A DNA stretch of 64,000 nt from Myotis daubentonii (lineage: Eukaryota; Chordata; Mammalia; Chiroptera; Vespertilionidae): contig NC_081842.1 in assembly GCF_963259705.1 (NCBI RefSeq), positions 37,909,796 through 37,973,795 of the forward strand, read 5' to 3'. Positions 45,612 through 58,210 of this stretch are shown one piece after another. Numbering within the stretch: the stretch's first letter is position 1; every line of letters starts with the position of its first letter. Under the pieces are notes generated by a model that saw nothing but the letters and a program-made list of their open reading frames with translations, was not told the DNA's origin and made no database searches. The translations under genes and the position numbers were made by a program.

Positions 45612-45882
45612 CTAGAGGCCCTGTGCACGAATTCATGCATGGATAGGGTCTGGCTGGTGGGCCCTGATCAGGGCCAATCGGGCCGGGCCAGCTGGGGGTA
45701 GGGAAGGCAGTTGGTGGGCTGGCCCCACCTCTGATCAGGATGGGGGGTCCAATCAGGGGCAGGGCCAGCCCAGGGGGAGGGGCAGCAGGCGGTTGGCTGG
45801 CGGGCCCCGCCCCCTGGTTGAACTCTTGGTCAAACTCCCTGTTGAGGGGATAATTTGCATATTAGCCTTTTATTATATAGGT
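45612..45882 (-). mobile_element. HeliBat-type Helitron, short
   Basis: Reverse orientation. CTAG at 45612-45615 with hairpin 'gtgcacgaattcatgcat'; 5' end at the right 'taatttgcatattagccttt' then 'tattatatagg'. Interior GC-rich ('ggctggcgggccccgccccc'). Confidence 0.93.
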
Positions 45883-45961
45883 TAACAGAAATCAAAGCAG
45901 TATAAAATAATCATAAATCATTAAGATCAAGGATTGGGTTTGCTTTTAATGTTTCTACAAA

Positions 45962-46093
45962 TACAGGGTGTGACAAAAGTAAGTTTACAGTTGTGAGTAT
46001 GTGAAACACAGAGTTTATTCTTGTATTATTGGTTATTAATTATTGTATTATTTTCTATAATAAAACTATAAACCTACTCTTGCCACACCCTAT
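45962..46093. mobile_element. Mariner/Tc1-type MITE
   Basis: Inverted ends 'tacagggtgtgacaaaagta' and 'tactcttgccacaccctata' around about 90 bp of AT-rich DNA. TA target duplication is plausible at both ends. No coding capacity. Confidence 0.88.
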
Positions 46094-46486
46094 ATATTCC
46101 TATGGTTTGTTGTGTATATCTGAAAAGGCAGTAAAACTAATCTAAGCCTCTGTAACATTACAAACACAATTTTAACAACCGAACATATTAAACCATTTGA
46201 TTAGATTCCTCAGCTTTCATACAGTGGATTGCAAAATTACAGAGATGTGGATAGAGCATTTCCCCCTCAAAGTCGTGTCCATGAAAAAAAGTGTGTCCAT
46301 CTCTTAAGATACCCCATGGGAAAATAAAGAGTTGGGCAAGAATTCCACACATAAATAAATCAATTGAAGAAAATTGCATACTATGTTCTTTTCTGTAAAA
46401 ATTCATTATTCATTAGTATAGCAAGATCTTGAAATAATGAAACCTATTTAACTATGTTTAACTAATTTCTCCCTTATATTTGATTA
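46094..46486. other. Unassigned DNA
   Basis: AT-rich; nothing recognised. Confidence 0.4.
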
Positions 46487-46960
46487 CTAGAGGCCTGGTG
46501 CACGAAATTCGTGCACTGGGGAGGTGTCTCTCAGCCCAGCCTGCACCCTCTCCAATCTGGGACACTTCTGGGGATGTCTGACTGCTGGTTTAGGCCCAAT
46601 TGGATCGGGCCTAAACTGGCAGTCAGATATCCCTCTCACAATCCGGGACTGCTGGCTCCCAACCGCTTGCCTGCCTGCCTGCCTGATTACCCTTAACTGC
46701 TTCTTCCTGCCAGCCTGATCACCCCCTAACCACTTGCCTGCCAGCCTGATCAATGCCTAACTGCTCCCGTGCCAGCCCGATCACCCCCAACTGCCCTCCC
46801 CTGCCAGCCCGGTCGCCCCCAACTGCCCTCCCCTGCTGGCCATCTTGTGGCAGCCATCTTTTGACCACATGGGGGTGGCCATCTTGTGCCCACATGGGGG
46901 CAGTCATCCTGTGCGAGGGCATGCTGGTCATTTTGCATATTACCTCTTTATTATATAGGA
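46487..46960 (-). mobile_element. HeliBat-type Helitron, complete ends
   Basis: Reverse orientation. CTAG at 46487-46490 with a perfect hairpin 'gtgcacgaaattcgtgcac'. 5' end at the right 'tgcatattacctctttatta' then 'tatagga'; host A 46486, T 46961. Internal palindrome at about 46572-46632. Interior has repeated 'ccagcccgatcacccccaac' units and a second set 'ggccatcttgtg' near the 5' side. Among the best preserved copies here. Confidence 0.96.
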
Positions 46961-49808
46961 TAAGATTTATATCCTCATTACTTTCTTGAAGAACTTGATA
47001 TGTATGATCAAAATCTATGAACTATCTTATTATTAGATTAAGGCCATTGTCTGGTTCCCCCAAGGCAGCCAAGTCCTGCTCCTGGAGATGAGATATTTTA
47101 TTTTTTATTTTATTTTGCTTTTAACTGAGGACTGACTGATTCTTAAATTGTTTTCTAGTTTTTCTTTCCAGTGGGTCTCAGTTAGTCAAGAAGAAATGAA
47201 CCCTAACTATAAAAAGGGGTTGGAGGAGGGAACTTATCTGGGAATGTCCAAGTTTAGGAATTAAACCCTTGTAAATATATTGTATTTATCAGAATCTTGT
47301 CTGTGATTTGGGACTTGATGCTTAACTCATTTGGGCTTCTTTTCTTCAATTTGTATATGAAGAAAAAAACACCCAATTCTCTCTCACACAGATGCTTTAG
47401 GATTAAATGAGGCAACAAATGTTAAATTGCTTTAGTAGTCAAAAATCAATACACATATTCAAAGTACAGTTGTCATTCTTTTTGCTGGGACTGTAGTAAT
47501 GATGATGTTGAAAAAGCTGGTATCATTTGGGAAGTGACAGTAATTGCTTTACAGGAAAGTATTCCCCAGGGTGGCCATGAGAGAAGGAACCTTTAAAGGG
47601 GTTTCAAATCCTCCCAGATGTGAATATAAAACTGTTTACTTTGTCTTTTTAAAATAGAAAATATTGATATGTTGCATTGCTGTAGATGGCTTTAGGTGTG
47701 TGCGATGATTTTTTAAATTAAATGTATTATCGCCTTTCTTCCTAGTTCTTCTGGTTTTAGTGACTTGCTGTTCAGTGGGTCCACTTCATTTATTTGGGAG
47801 TGGTGTTTCTGATATTCCTTTAAGATCCCCTCAACCCCCATTCAGAGCCTGTCCATCTCATCATGGGCCCTTTATTATCTGTGATGTTGTCAAGAAAGTC
47901 CTGGATTTGGCATCAGAACTACTGAGTTCAGGGCCTCTGTCTGTGGCCTACCCAGGTTCACACACTTTGACCTAATGTAATGAAACAGCTCAGTGAAATT
48001 CAAAGTGCCATTGATATTTCAAGCTTCTTAAATCTTCAATGTTGTATGCCAAATTCAACCTACATTAAATACTTCTGGATAGAAATCAGACAGTTTGGAA
48101 TGTTCACTGAGCCTTTTAGCATGGCTAATTTAAAACTGTTGCACACATTTCAAGGTAGGATGCATGGTAGACCAGATAAAACCTATGCAAACTTTAAACA
48201 ATAAAGAAAAATGTGATGGAACTTCAAAATAGTTATACAATAGTAAAAATAAAGTGTCCTAATTGCTACCCATGTACATTTGGTGAATATCTTCTATGAT
48301 CTGGACTGTTCTGCGTTTTGAGGATATAAAGAAGTATAAGACTTGCACTAATGTCTTGAAAAGGTAAATTATTACCAAGCATAGAAAGAGGAAGGAATAG
48401 AGAATTCCAGACATGGATAAAGGTGTAAAGGTGAGAATATATATGTATTGCTCAGCTCCCCTGGAATAAAACAGCAGGTTAGAGAGTAATGGGAACTGAG
48501 TCTCTGAGTATTGTCTGGCAGGGTGAGAAGAGTCTTAAAGGCCATTGTGTGCTACTACGGATAATTGTCTATGACAAATACTTTGAGAGAAATGTAATAT
48601 ATAATCAGCTTAGCTATTAAAATTTGGCTGACATTTTGATTGAGTTTATACAATTCTGAAAATTTCCTAATTTCTTTTAAACAATGGCTTGGAAGATTCA
48701 GAATAAATTTTCCTATGCTTTCTAAGAGAATTCTAATATTATTGGAAACAAATACTTCTAAATATGAAAAGAAAGCCATTTTTTTGTAATACTCTTTCTA
48801 AATTTAAAAACTCATGAAATTTTCATAGTGCAGAGAATTTTGGGGGCAAACGTTATTATTTATACGTAGTCACCCAGAATCTAGAAAACCATAAAATTCC
48901 TTCAGTTTCTGACAGCCGAAAAAGAAAATGAATAACTAAATACAGACAACCATAACTGGAACATATTCAAGAAGTGGAAAAATCTATTTAAAACTGACAG
49001 ATCATCAGATGTAGTTTAAGTCAATGGTTATATTTGTGTAAGCTTGAAAGCCAAACAAATATGTCTGAAATTTCATTGGTAAAACACTTTATGATTTTTT
49101 AAAAATTATCTTCCTTTGGCAAAAGCTCCTTTCTAGATTTACTGCATCCCACCAATAGAAGAACTGACTCCTGAGAAAATTGAAAATACATCCATGAAAG
49201 TGGAAAATTGTAAGGTGCCAAGAGTGGGGAAATTGACAGCAACAACGGGTGCCTGCCGGGACCTTACAGACAGAGAGAAGAGAATGCCAACCAATGCTTC
49301 TTTTTTCTTCACAGCCATTTAAGTTCCATTTTTGACCAATAAATGGTCCAGGGTGATGAAAGTGGAGGGAACACATTTTCCACCCCTTCAAAAAATTAAA
49401 CGTTTGCAGTAGAAGAATTCTTCTTCCATAGGCAAGCATGATTTTTAAGTTTTCCTTTCCACAGAATAAAAATTCCCAAATAAAAGTGCTTTGATTCATA
49501 GATTAACCCAGACATGTTTATGAGCTGTAGGGCTGACATGCACCTGACAGACACCGCACAGGGTCAGAAAATTGTGTTATTTGCCCCCATTGTCCAAGAC
49601 CTGGAGATGGAAAAGGAATTTCTCCCGGCACTCCTTCTTGTTAGGTTTGAAAAGAAGGCGATGCTAGTTTGTTACGGCTGACACAAGGTATTTAAGTCAG
49701 AGCCCATAAATTTAGGCTTCTTCCTCCCCCACTCAGGATTTATTGGGAAATTATGGCTTATAATTATTTTGTTATTTATTTTGGGAGAGGTCATTATTTT
49801 TTTGAACC
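46961..49808. other. About 2.8 kb, mostly unassigned
   Basis: A T-rich run at 47098-47120. 48275-48560 resembles antisense L2 ('gtcttaaaggccattgtgtg'). The 136-codon minus frame 49089-49499 shows no domain I recognise and has no promoter or neighbours that support a gene. Confidence 0.4.
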
Positions 49809-49816
49809 TCCTAGCT

Positions 49817-50025
49817 CAGTGGTCGGCAAACTGTGGCTCGCGAGCCACATGTGACTCTTTGGCCCCTTGAGTGTGGCTCTTCCACAAAAACCACGTGTGG
49901 GCGAGCATGTATAGTGCGATTGAAACTTCCTGGCCCATGCACAGAAGTCGGTATTTTGTGGAAGAGCCACACTCAAGGGGCCAAAGAGCCGCATGTGGCT
50001 TGCAAACCACAGTTGCCGACCACTG
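49817..50025. mobile_element. hAT MITE with long inverted arms and 8-bp target duplication
   Basis: Begins 'cagtggtcggcaaactgtgg' and ends 'cagttgccgaccactg'. Inverted arms of about 73 bp cover most of the 209-bp element ('ggccccttgagtgtggctct' on the plus strand, its complement on the other side). A perfect 8-bp duplication, tcctagct, lies at 49809-49816 and 50026-50033, diagnostic of hAT. The several short open frames here are in repeat DNA. Confidence 0.95.
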
Positions 50026-50033
50026 TCCTAGCT

Positions 50034-50636
50034 ACATTACAGGATTCATGAACTAGAAAATATAGCTCAGAAGCAGAAGTTTTTCAACCACCTGCAACTT
50101 ACTTCATTTGACAATATTAAGGGGCAGCGCTTCCCATGTTTTCATAGAAATTGGAGTAGTGGGCCAAAAAGCTATAATTAAGGAAGGGCGATGCATTGAA
50201 TTAGGTTTTATATTAAGAGAAGCATTCTGTTTCATCTTCATTAGGGTAGCTTATTCATTCCACAGACTTATATTGAACAACCTGTGGGAACAAGACCCTT
50301 TGCCTTCATTAGGACCTCCGCGATAAAAGAAAAATCCCAACACCAGTTATACCCAAAGTCATTTTGAAATAGCATATCTAGACAGAGTAAAATCAAAACA
50401 GAATAGAGAACTGTTGGTTTGAATAGGCATTGGTTCCTGCAGTTCTTTGAATGCCAGAACTGGATGGTCCCTTATAGATTATCTACTTTAAAGACAATAA
50501 CCTGTAGCCAAGGTGAGGTCAGTTCTCAAAGCTGATTTTGTTAGAAAATTGCAGAATTAGTATCAGACTCAGTTCACTAGATATTTAGTTCCATTACATT
50601 TTTTTTTTTTCAGTGCGACATGATAACTTTTAGAAA
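50034..50636. other. Unassigned DNA
   Basis: Nothing recognised. Confidence 0.4.
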
Positions 50637-50893
50637 CAACCCTCGCTGGTTTGGCTCAGTGGACAAAGCATTGACCTGTGGACTAAAGGGTCCCAGGTTT
50701 GATTCCAGTCACGGCATGTACCTTGGTCGCAGGTTCTGTTCCTTCAGTGAAGGGGCACATGAGGGAGGCAGGCAATAAATGTGTTTCTCTCACATTGATG
50801 TTTCTCTCTCTCTGTCTCTCCCCCTCCCTTCCACTTTCTCTAAAAATCCATGGAAGAATATTCTCAAGTGAGGATTAAAACAAACAAACAAAC
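50637..50893 (+). mobile_element. VES SINE
   Basis: Sense VES: 'cctcgctggtttggctcagt', 'ccaggtttgattccagtcac', 'aaatgtgtttctctcacatt', tail 'ctctaaaaatccatgg' and a CAAA-rich end. Confidence 0.95.
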
Positions 50894-51054
50894 AAAGGAA
50901 ACCCAAATTGCTTTGTGCATTTAATTCCAAGGCAAATCTTCAGATATCCATTCTTGCGTGCTGGGGAGTGGAGGGACTTAGGAAGCTATTTGCAACAGTG
51001 GAGAGTTGACATCCCTGTACGGACTGCGTGCTGTGCCAGGTGCCTCCACTCTGG

Positions 51055-51240
51055 ATATTTTTAAATCCTTGTAACAGCTCTGAAATCAATAGTACCATCT
51101 CCACTTTCCAGATGAGAAACAGTAGGCCCAGAGAAGCTAAGAAATTTATCCAGATGCACACATTTTATGAGTGATGGATTTTAGGATCTGCACGTCTTTC
51201 TGCCTCCAAATTCTTTGCTCTTTTTACTGTACCTTAATCA
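51055..51240 (-). mobile_element. MIR SINE (antisense)
   Basis: 'aaatccttgtaacagctctg', 'atctccactttccagatgag', 'aaacagtaggcccagagaag'. Confidence 0.7.
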
Positions 51241-54200
51241 CTGCCTGTTAGAGGATGTTGAGTCTTTCTTCATAAATGAGTCCAATTTTCTCCTGCCGCC
51301 TGGTTTTGATGACTGTCCAGATTGATTTCTCTTTTAAATTTCTATTTTGCAATTGCGGACTTTCCCCACCTCCCCCCTTTCCATTTATCTCAGTCATGAG
51401 GTTGGGGGGAAAAATGAAAAATATGCTGGCTTGTTTGGACTGAGAACATTCCAAATTATTTGGCTGCACCTCAAAACTCTGTTAAAATAATATTATTTAT
51501 AAAGTTCTGCTTGGTCAACTTTATTTTAAGTTTGGCGATTTCCCACAGGAGGCTGTTCTTTCCTCCTTCCCATTGGAAGGGGTGCTGTTTGAAAGCCTTG
51601 GTTGCAAAACATTCTCCAAGTGAGCTCAGACCCTTGCCTTCATAATGAAGGAAGACTTGCTAGACAATAGCCCCCACCTCTCCGAAGCAGTTAAGTGGAG
51701 GATCTTCTGAACTCTCAGGTGCTGTGGGGTGGAGTGGTGGCAGGGAGCATACCCTCTGTTTACACTTGAGCCATTGACCCTAGTCACAAAGCATGGCCTG
51801 TCTAGCCTCACATTAGGTGGAATTTTAGAGCGTGGCTTTGGTGGGGTGCACTGTTCCCCAGAATGCTTTCTGAGGCGTCCAGGGTTCATTTCTCCTGCAT
51901 TCCTCCCCAGCAAGGCTGTCATTGTTAGCAGATTTGTTTAGCTGCCTTAGCAGCTTGGGACCTTTCATTGGCTTTTGAGAAGATGATATGATTTTCAGGC
52001 AGGGATGAGGCAAAAGGCAGCTAGCAGCAGCCTTACAATGGAACACCCACTGTAACTAGCGGGGAGGCAGGCTTTTGACAGGGCGTACCTGAAAGAGAAG
52101 ACCTGTCTTTGCCTCAATGTGTCATCGACCACTGTCTAAAATCAATGGCAAAGCAATGTGAATCACAGGCAGCCAAGGACTTGTTATTTAGAAACTTTAA
52201 CAGATACGGTTTCTCTGAAAGGCCAATCCCTTTCAGACAAAGCCATCGTCAATGAGGCTGCAATTCAGTGAAATGACAACACTCAGCTCCCCGGAGCAGC
52301 TAACCTAAAGGGAATGTGGGCTAAAGAGAAAGACTGAATAATTAACTCCCAAAGTGTTACGTAACCGCTTAAACTCCACAATGTGCAGACTTGTGGCTTC
52401 ATTTCAGGTTTTAGAGAAAGTCCTGTCCCAGTGGCCAACCATTTTCACGTCTCCATCTCCTGTCTCCCTGGCAGCTGGACACCTATGGATTTTCTCAGAA
52501 CTGCAGTTCTCTCCATAATTGGAAGATTTGGTGGACATCCTGTCATACACAAAGGAAAGCCTCTGCCAGACTAAGAATTAGAACATGGTGTTCTAGCAAA
52601 TATATGAAATATCGATGCAATTATAAATCGATGAAAACCCAGAGGGAAAGATAATCTCATTTGAGGGAAGATCTTTAAGGTTTTTGTTGTTGTTGTTGTT
52701 GTTGTTGTTGTTTGTTTCATTTTGTTTTGTTTTTTTTCCTTGTAATAAAAATGGGATCAGGGAACTCAATTTATGAAGTAAAAACTGTCAGCTCCATATT
52801 TCTAGCTGTTGCTGGAGCTAAGAGAAAGAAAGCCAAATCATGCATCTAGTTTGAGTACTTGAAACGACACATTTTAATGTATTAGTTAGGGGGACAAAAC
52901 TATCTCCCTTCTTTATGTTTTTTGATTGTTACCCAATATTGTTATTGTTTAAATTCTTTTTCTAATGCTTTTATCTTATGTTCTTTCCCAAATTCAATAT
53001 TTTCTCCTAATTTTGCCTTCTGTATCCCAGATAATGTTTATGGATCACCAGGATGCCTGGTGGGGTGGTAAAAGCTCATGCTGGGTTGCTTAACATATCT
53101 GATGTTACTCTCCCTACAGAACCAGATGGAGAACTGTTGTAAACAGGGCTGCAGTGTCTCCCTGAGGCACAGTGCCAAGATGAGGACTAAGTCGGAGAGG
53201 ATCTTAATGGGGGTCATGTAGTAGGGTATAAAAAATTACAGAGAGCTGATTGATAGTCCATTAAAATGGGTGGGGCTGCAGCAAGCAAATATATCACTCA
53301 CCACAGCCTGGATCTGCCCTTCATCATGGGAGGGCTGTTTTATCTTATTTATTTTTTAATGCAGGACTTAGATCATCTTTGCCAGTCTCTTATGGAAATT
53401 CTGGACTTGCTGAAGGGAGATGCTGAAGTGTGAGAGAAGGAAGGGGAGATATGTGTGGGAAAGAAATGGAAAATGGATTGAGACTGTTGGAATGGGAGAG
53501 AAATACTTTGGTTTTGACATTATTTTCCAAGAATCATAGGCACTAAGACAAAAATTTCACAATCAATTATCCAAAATTATAATAAAAATGATGAGATTTG
53601 TTTCTCAAGTGATGCAAAGTTGGAAAGTATAAACATAATCACGTCATGATGGTGGGGAGGGGACAGAATCACTGTGTTATTATCTGATGCTGTGTGCCAA
53701 TGTGAGCATAGTTTTCTTATTTCTTTTTATATGTCAAAACAACAAACAAAAACAAACCAACACCAACACCAACTGGTGTGTTTTAAAATAATTCCTCAAG
53801 GTTAATAGTGATAATTTATATTTCATAATTTATTTAGCTGATTTCATTTACTTTTGAAATTACTCTCATGTTTTCAACTACAACTTACTTGGGATTTCTC
53901 AGAAGTTCGAGGGAGTAGAGAGTCCATGTGCGGACCCATCACCCACTCCCACAGCCCCACCTCAGCCACCAAACCTGCCCACGCACATCACCTGCTTCTG
54001 GTTTATAACTTCACGGAAGGTGAGAGGTGGTAGTTCCAGTTTGGGAAGCGACTTCAGAAATGTAGCCATTGTGGGCAAAATAAAAAGATGCTCCCCAAGT
54101 AGGGAATTTGATAGTACAAAGAAAAGGTAATTTGCATCTTCTTTGTCTCCTGCTTTAGTTAGGATTTTTGTATATTGTTTTCTTTTATTAAAATTGTAGT

Positions 54201-55757
54201 TCAACTGTACTGAGTGATTAGAAAATATGGACTGTCAGGGGGAAATGTAGCACCTAAAAAATGGCATATTTATAAAAAATTATAATCCACACTTTTCCTA
54301 AGAACTATAGTTAATGACTATTGTGTAGTGACTTTGGCTTAGAAAAATGTGCTTTGAATTGCTTATAGAAACTTTATAGCTATGTGAGTCCGGATGTTCC
54401 TTTAGCATAAAGCAGTATACACAACCCAGAATCTACACTAAAATTCGAAGTAAATAGATCTATCCGTAGGGTAGAGGCAAATGAAACATAAAGATTGTTT
54501 TTATATTTGTAGTTTTCAGTGGAAACATCCCTTAATGAATCCAAGCTTTGCCAAGGTTCCACTTCATGATGTTATTTGGCTTAGGGAAATAGTGCGAGGC
54601 CCATTTGCTTTGGAAAGCTGGGAAATAATTAAAACAAAGAAGTATTTGCCCCAAAATTAAGTTTTCAGTTGTCTAGTTCTGGATTTTTTAAAAGATGATG
54701 CTGTATTCTCTGAAGTCACTGAGTCATGTATGTCAAAATTCCCCATGGAAAATGCTTCCAACATATCCTGAATTATTTAGAAGGAAGTTCACTTTTATTA
54801 CCAGGAAGAGTATACAGGTAGCCCTATATAATCAATGCAGGGTACAATTGTAAGGTGTCCACAAAGAAGTTGGAAATATCACCTTCAATGAGTTAGTCTG
54901 GAAAAATCTACATGTAACAGATTAGATTAGCACTCTTTATGGGTAAACCAGGAGATACCTGTAAATGTAGGTATCTGCAAAGTCCTGATAACACGTAAAA
55001 CACCAATTCAGGAGACTCGGAGAGAAGCAGAACTGGAATAGGATTGTGATGTAGCAATTTGAATTTAACCAATTTTATGATACACTTTTATAGGAAGACA
55101 ATATCCAAAGAAGGGAGATGGTTAGCCAGGAATAATTTTAAAAAAGTGTCAAGAAGTACCATTTGTCAGAACATCTCCAGGACTCCCTAGTCTTTATAGT
55201 TCGATGACACTTCTCAAGACCATCTACCTCAAGCAAATTACTGATCATAATTTAGCTTCCCATGATGTCTTACAGGAGAAGAATATCTGACTAGTTGGTG
55301 CAAACTTTCTGGTCTTTTGGGGAGATTTTTTTCTCTCTTTGCAGATCAATAATTGACTTGCTGGCTCTTAATTGTTTGATTAGTGGGAGTTGTTTCTCCA
55401 AGCCAGATCACTTCTAGGTGCAATGATAACATTGAGTTTTAATGTAAGTGCTGGAAGCTTCCTTGACATTAACACTATTTCATCTTGACCTGATCGCCAC
55501 GTGTTCTCTTGCCCAGTTAAGTGGTTTCCCAGTGAAGAGAACAGACTAAGAAAAAAACTGGGGTGGCATAAATTAGTGTTTGAGAAAATTCAAATGCAAA
55601 GGGAAAAGAGATTGTGAGATGAAAATATTCAATAAATTAAAAAAGAAAAGAATTTTTATTGTATTCTTTATGCTTTTAAGATATTTTTTATATTTCCCAT
55701 GCTACGTACAATGAAACTACATTGCAATTGGAATGTCAAAATAAAATAAAATGATAA
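51241..55757. other. Repeat-poor 4.5-kb stretch
   Basis: The longest interval without a transposon I can name. 51440-52600 is of mixed composition with little simple sequence; a GTT microsatellite lies at 52681-52713. No ORF above 100 codons, no splice-bounded exon series. A candidate for conserved non-coding DNA, not tested. Confidence 0.4.
52681..52713. repeat. (GTT)n microsatellite
   Basis: About ten TTG/GTT units, followed by a less regular T-rich run to 52738. Confidence 0.95.
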
Positions 55758-56199
55758 TCTATACTAATAAAAGGGTATTATGCTAATTAGACTGGACATC
55801 TTCTGGACATCCTTCTGTAAGTCCTTCCGGACAAAGCAGAGGTGCATAGGGGTGACCAGACCGGCAGGGGAGGGCAGTTAGGGGTGACCAGGCTGGCAGG
55901 GGAGGGCAGTTAGGGGAGACCAGGTTGTCAGGGGAGGGCAGATAGGGGCAACCAAGCCAGCAGGGGAGGGCAGTTAGGGCTGACCAGGCAGGCAGGCAGA
56001 GTGGTTAGGGGCAATCAGGCAGTCAGGCAGGTGAGTCGTTCAGAGCCAGCAATTCCGGTTTGTGAGAATGTCACACCCCTGTGGAATCTGGCCTAAACCG
56101 GCAGTCAGACGTCTCCCAAAGGGGCCCAGAATGGAGTGGGTACAGTCCGGGCTGAGGGACCCCCCTCCCAGGCATGAATTTCATGCACCAGGCCTCTAG
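55758..56199 (+). mobile_element. HeliBat-type Helitron, complete ends
   Basis: 5' end 'tctatactaataaaagggta' then 'ttatgctaattagactgg'. 3' end hairpin 'gcatgaatttcatgc' then 'accaggcctctag'; host A 55757, T 56200. Interior has tandem 'ggcaggggagggcagttagg' units at 55860-56000. Confidence 0.95.
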
Positions 56200-56565
56200 T
56201 ATTAAAATTTAAAAAAAAATGGAAAATTGATGCTTGATCCTTTCCAGTTCTTAATCATCCTGACCTTATAGTTAGACTGGCATCACTTTGAGTGATTCAT
56301 GTAGAATTAACATTTGGGGTCTGGCATACACAGGTACTGTGGCAGGCATTTTACACATTACATTTCATGGAATTTGTTTGATCAAAAACTGGTCAACTCA
56401 ATTAAAGCAGTATTTAGGAGGACTATTTTCCTTTAATCATGAGATTTAAATGACCTCAAAAAGACTAAGTACTATATCTTCCCTTTTTTTCCCAACCTCT
56501 ACAAAATAGAATATCAATTAATTACTTATTTTATTTTATTACTTTTTACACAGGAAAAACAGTGA

Positions 56566-56791
56566 TCCCGGCCAATGTTGTTCAGTGGTTGAGTGTTGAA
56601 CTATGAACCAGGAGGCCACGGTTTGATTTCTGGTCAGGGCACATGGCCTGGGTTGCATGCTTGATCCCCAGTGCCTACAGGAGGCAGCCAATCTATAATT
56701 CTCTGTCATCATTGATGTTTCTACCTCTCTCTCCCTCATCCTTTCTCTCTAAAATCAATAAAAATGTATTTTAAAAAATAAAACAAAACAC
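56566..56791 (+). mobile_element. VES SINE with target duplication
   Basis: Sense VES: 'ttcagtggttgagtgttgaa', 'ggtttgatttctggtcaggg', 'tctctctaaaatcaataaaa'. The 10-bp duplication aaaacagtga lies at 56556-56565 and 56792-56801. Confidence 0.95.
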
Positions 56792-56801
56792 AAAACAGTG
56801 A

Positions 56802-57892
56802 AAGATCTGGATCCTTCATTTTACAGGGATGGCTGGTGTGACTCCTCAGTGGACTCTGCCCTGAAGAGGTGATGTGTTCTCCAAAGGGCCCAAGTTAGTA
56901 TCCCAAGAGCCTCAGCAAAGGGACTGTGTTTTCCCCCAATCAAGCCAAGAAGTAAGTTTTCCTTTATCCTTTCTTTGTGTCAAATATATTAAATTAATGA
57001 GGTTTTTAAAATGATCTTCACCAAGTTTGGTCAAGGTCCTTCTTCCCTCTGTTTAGATGACTTGATCTCTCCAGGGCTATTGTTGTCTTTTGTTTCACAT
57101 GCCAGAAGCCCACCTGCCTGGCCATTGCCTAGGTGGAGGTCCATCTTTGCTGCAGGCTTTAAGGTTCTCTTTGAGTCAAGCTGGTTTATTTCACATCCCT
57201 ACTGTGTACTTCTGTGTATATAGACAGAGCCTATTCTAGGTACTGAATGACCTCTTGGTGAGTCTGCCAGTTTATGTTTTACAAACCCTTTAAGGTAAAA
57301 CTATATTTATAGGGAAAGGAGACCAATAATATATTATTAATCACTTTGTCTTAATGAGTGTGGCCTCAATTATGGCAATTTTTAAAAACATAGCTTTTGA
57401 GTTAAGGGGTTTGAGTTAAGACTATTTATTGTTGGGGGAAGGGGGAAGCACAGAATAATTTCATACTGACTCTGAAACACAGTCAAATTTAAATAACACT
57501 GATGTAATAGAACTATTGTGGTTTGGGACTCAGAGATCTGTGTTCATCCATGGCCTTGCTCCTCAGTGATATCAAGATTACTACAACTCTCTGCTTCTAC
57601 AAAGGTGGGACTGAACTAAATTATTTTTTTAAGGATATCTAGCAATTTTAAGACTTTTTAAGCTACTTTCATAAGGCAAAATCCTTTTATGTATAAAGTA
57701 AAATTATTCTGAAGTTACAATTTTCTAATGTAGAGGCATCATTACAGTCTAGTGTCAGATACACTAGTATGGGACAGCATAACTATCTGGAACTCACATG
57801 CTGTAGGTATAATAATAAGCTCTAATGAGCTTCAAATAGCATCAATTAAAATGTTTTTGAAAAGGCACACCCTCTCACCTTTTATTGAAAAA
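56802..57892. other. Unassigned DNA
   Basis: No recognised repeat or gene. Confidence 0.4.
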
Positions 57893-58210
57893 ATGCTGTC
57901 CAATATGAATGTAATATGAGCCATGGATGTAATTTAAATGTTCCAATAGTAGTCACATTAAAAAAAGTTAAAATAGGTGAGATTAACTTTGCTACTATAT
58001 TTTATTTAACCTGATATATCCAAACTATTATTTCTTCTACATATAATTAATATAAAAAAATTGATGAGTTGGATATTTTGTATTTTTTTTTAACTCAGTC
58101 TTAGAAGGCTGGTGCACATTTTAAACTCAGAGCATACCTCAATTAGGATTAATCACATTTCAAGTGCTCAATAGCCACATGTGGTTACTGGCTACCATAT
58201 TGGACAGTGC
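57893..58210. mobile_element. Ancient DNA transposon with 13-bp inverted ends
   Basis: gctgtccaatatg near the left end pairs with catattggacagtgc at the right. Inside the right end is 'gctcaatagccacatgtggt', a sequence typical of a common mammalian MER element. Subfamily not named. AT-rich centre, no coding. Confidence 0.7.

Noticed and set aside
49089..49499. 136-codon minus frame as a gene
   Set aside because: No recognisable domain; length is within what 64 kb of random DNA gives by chance.
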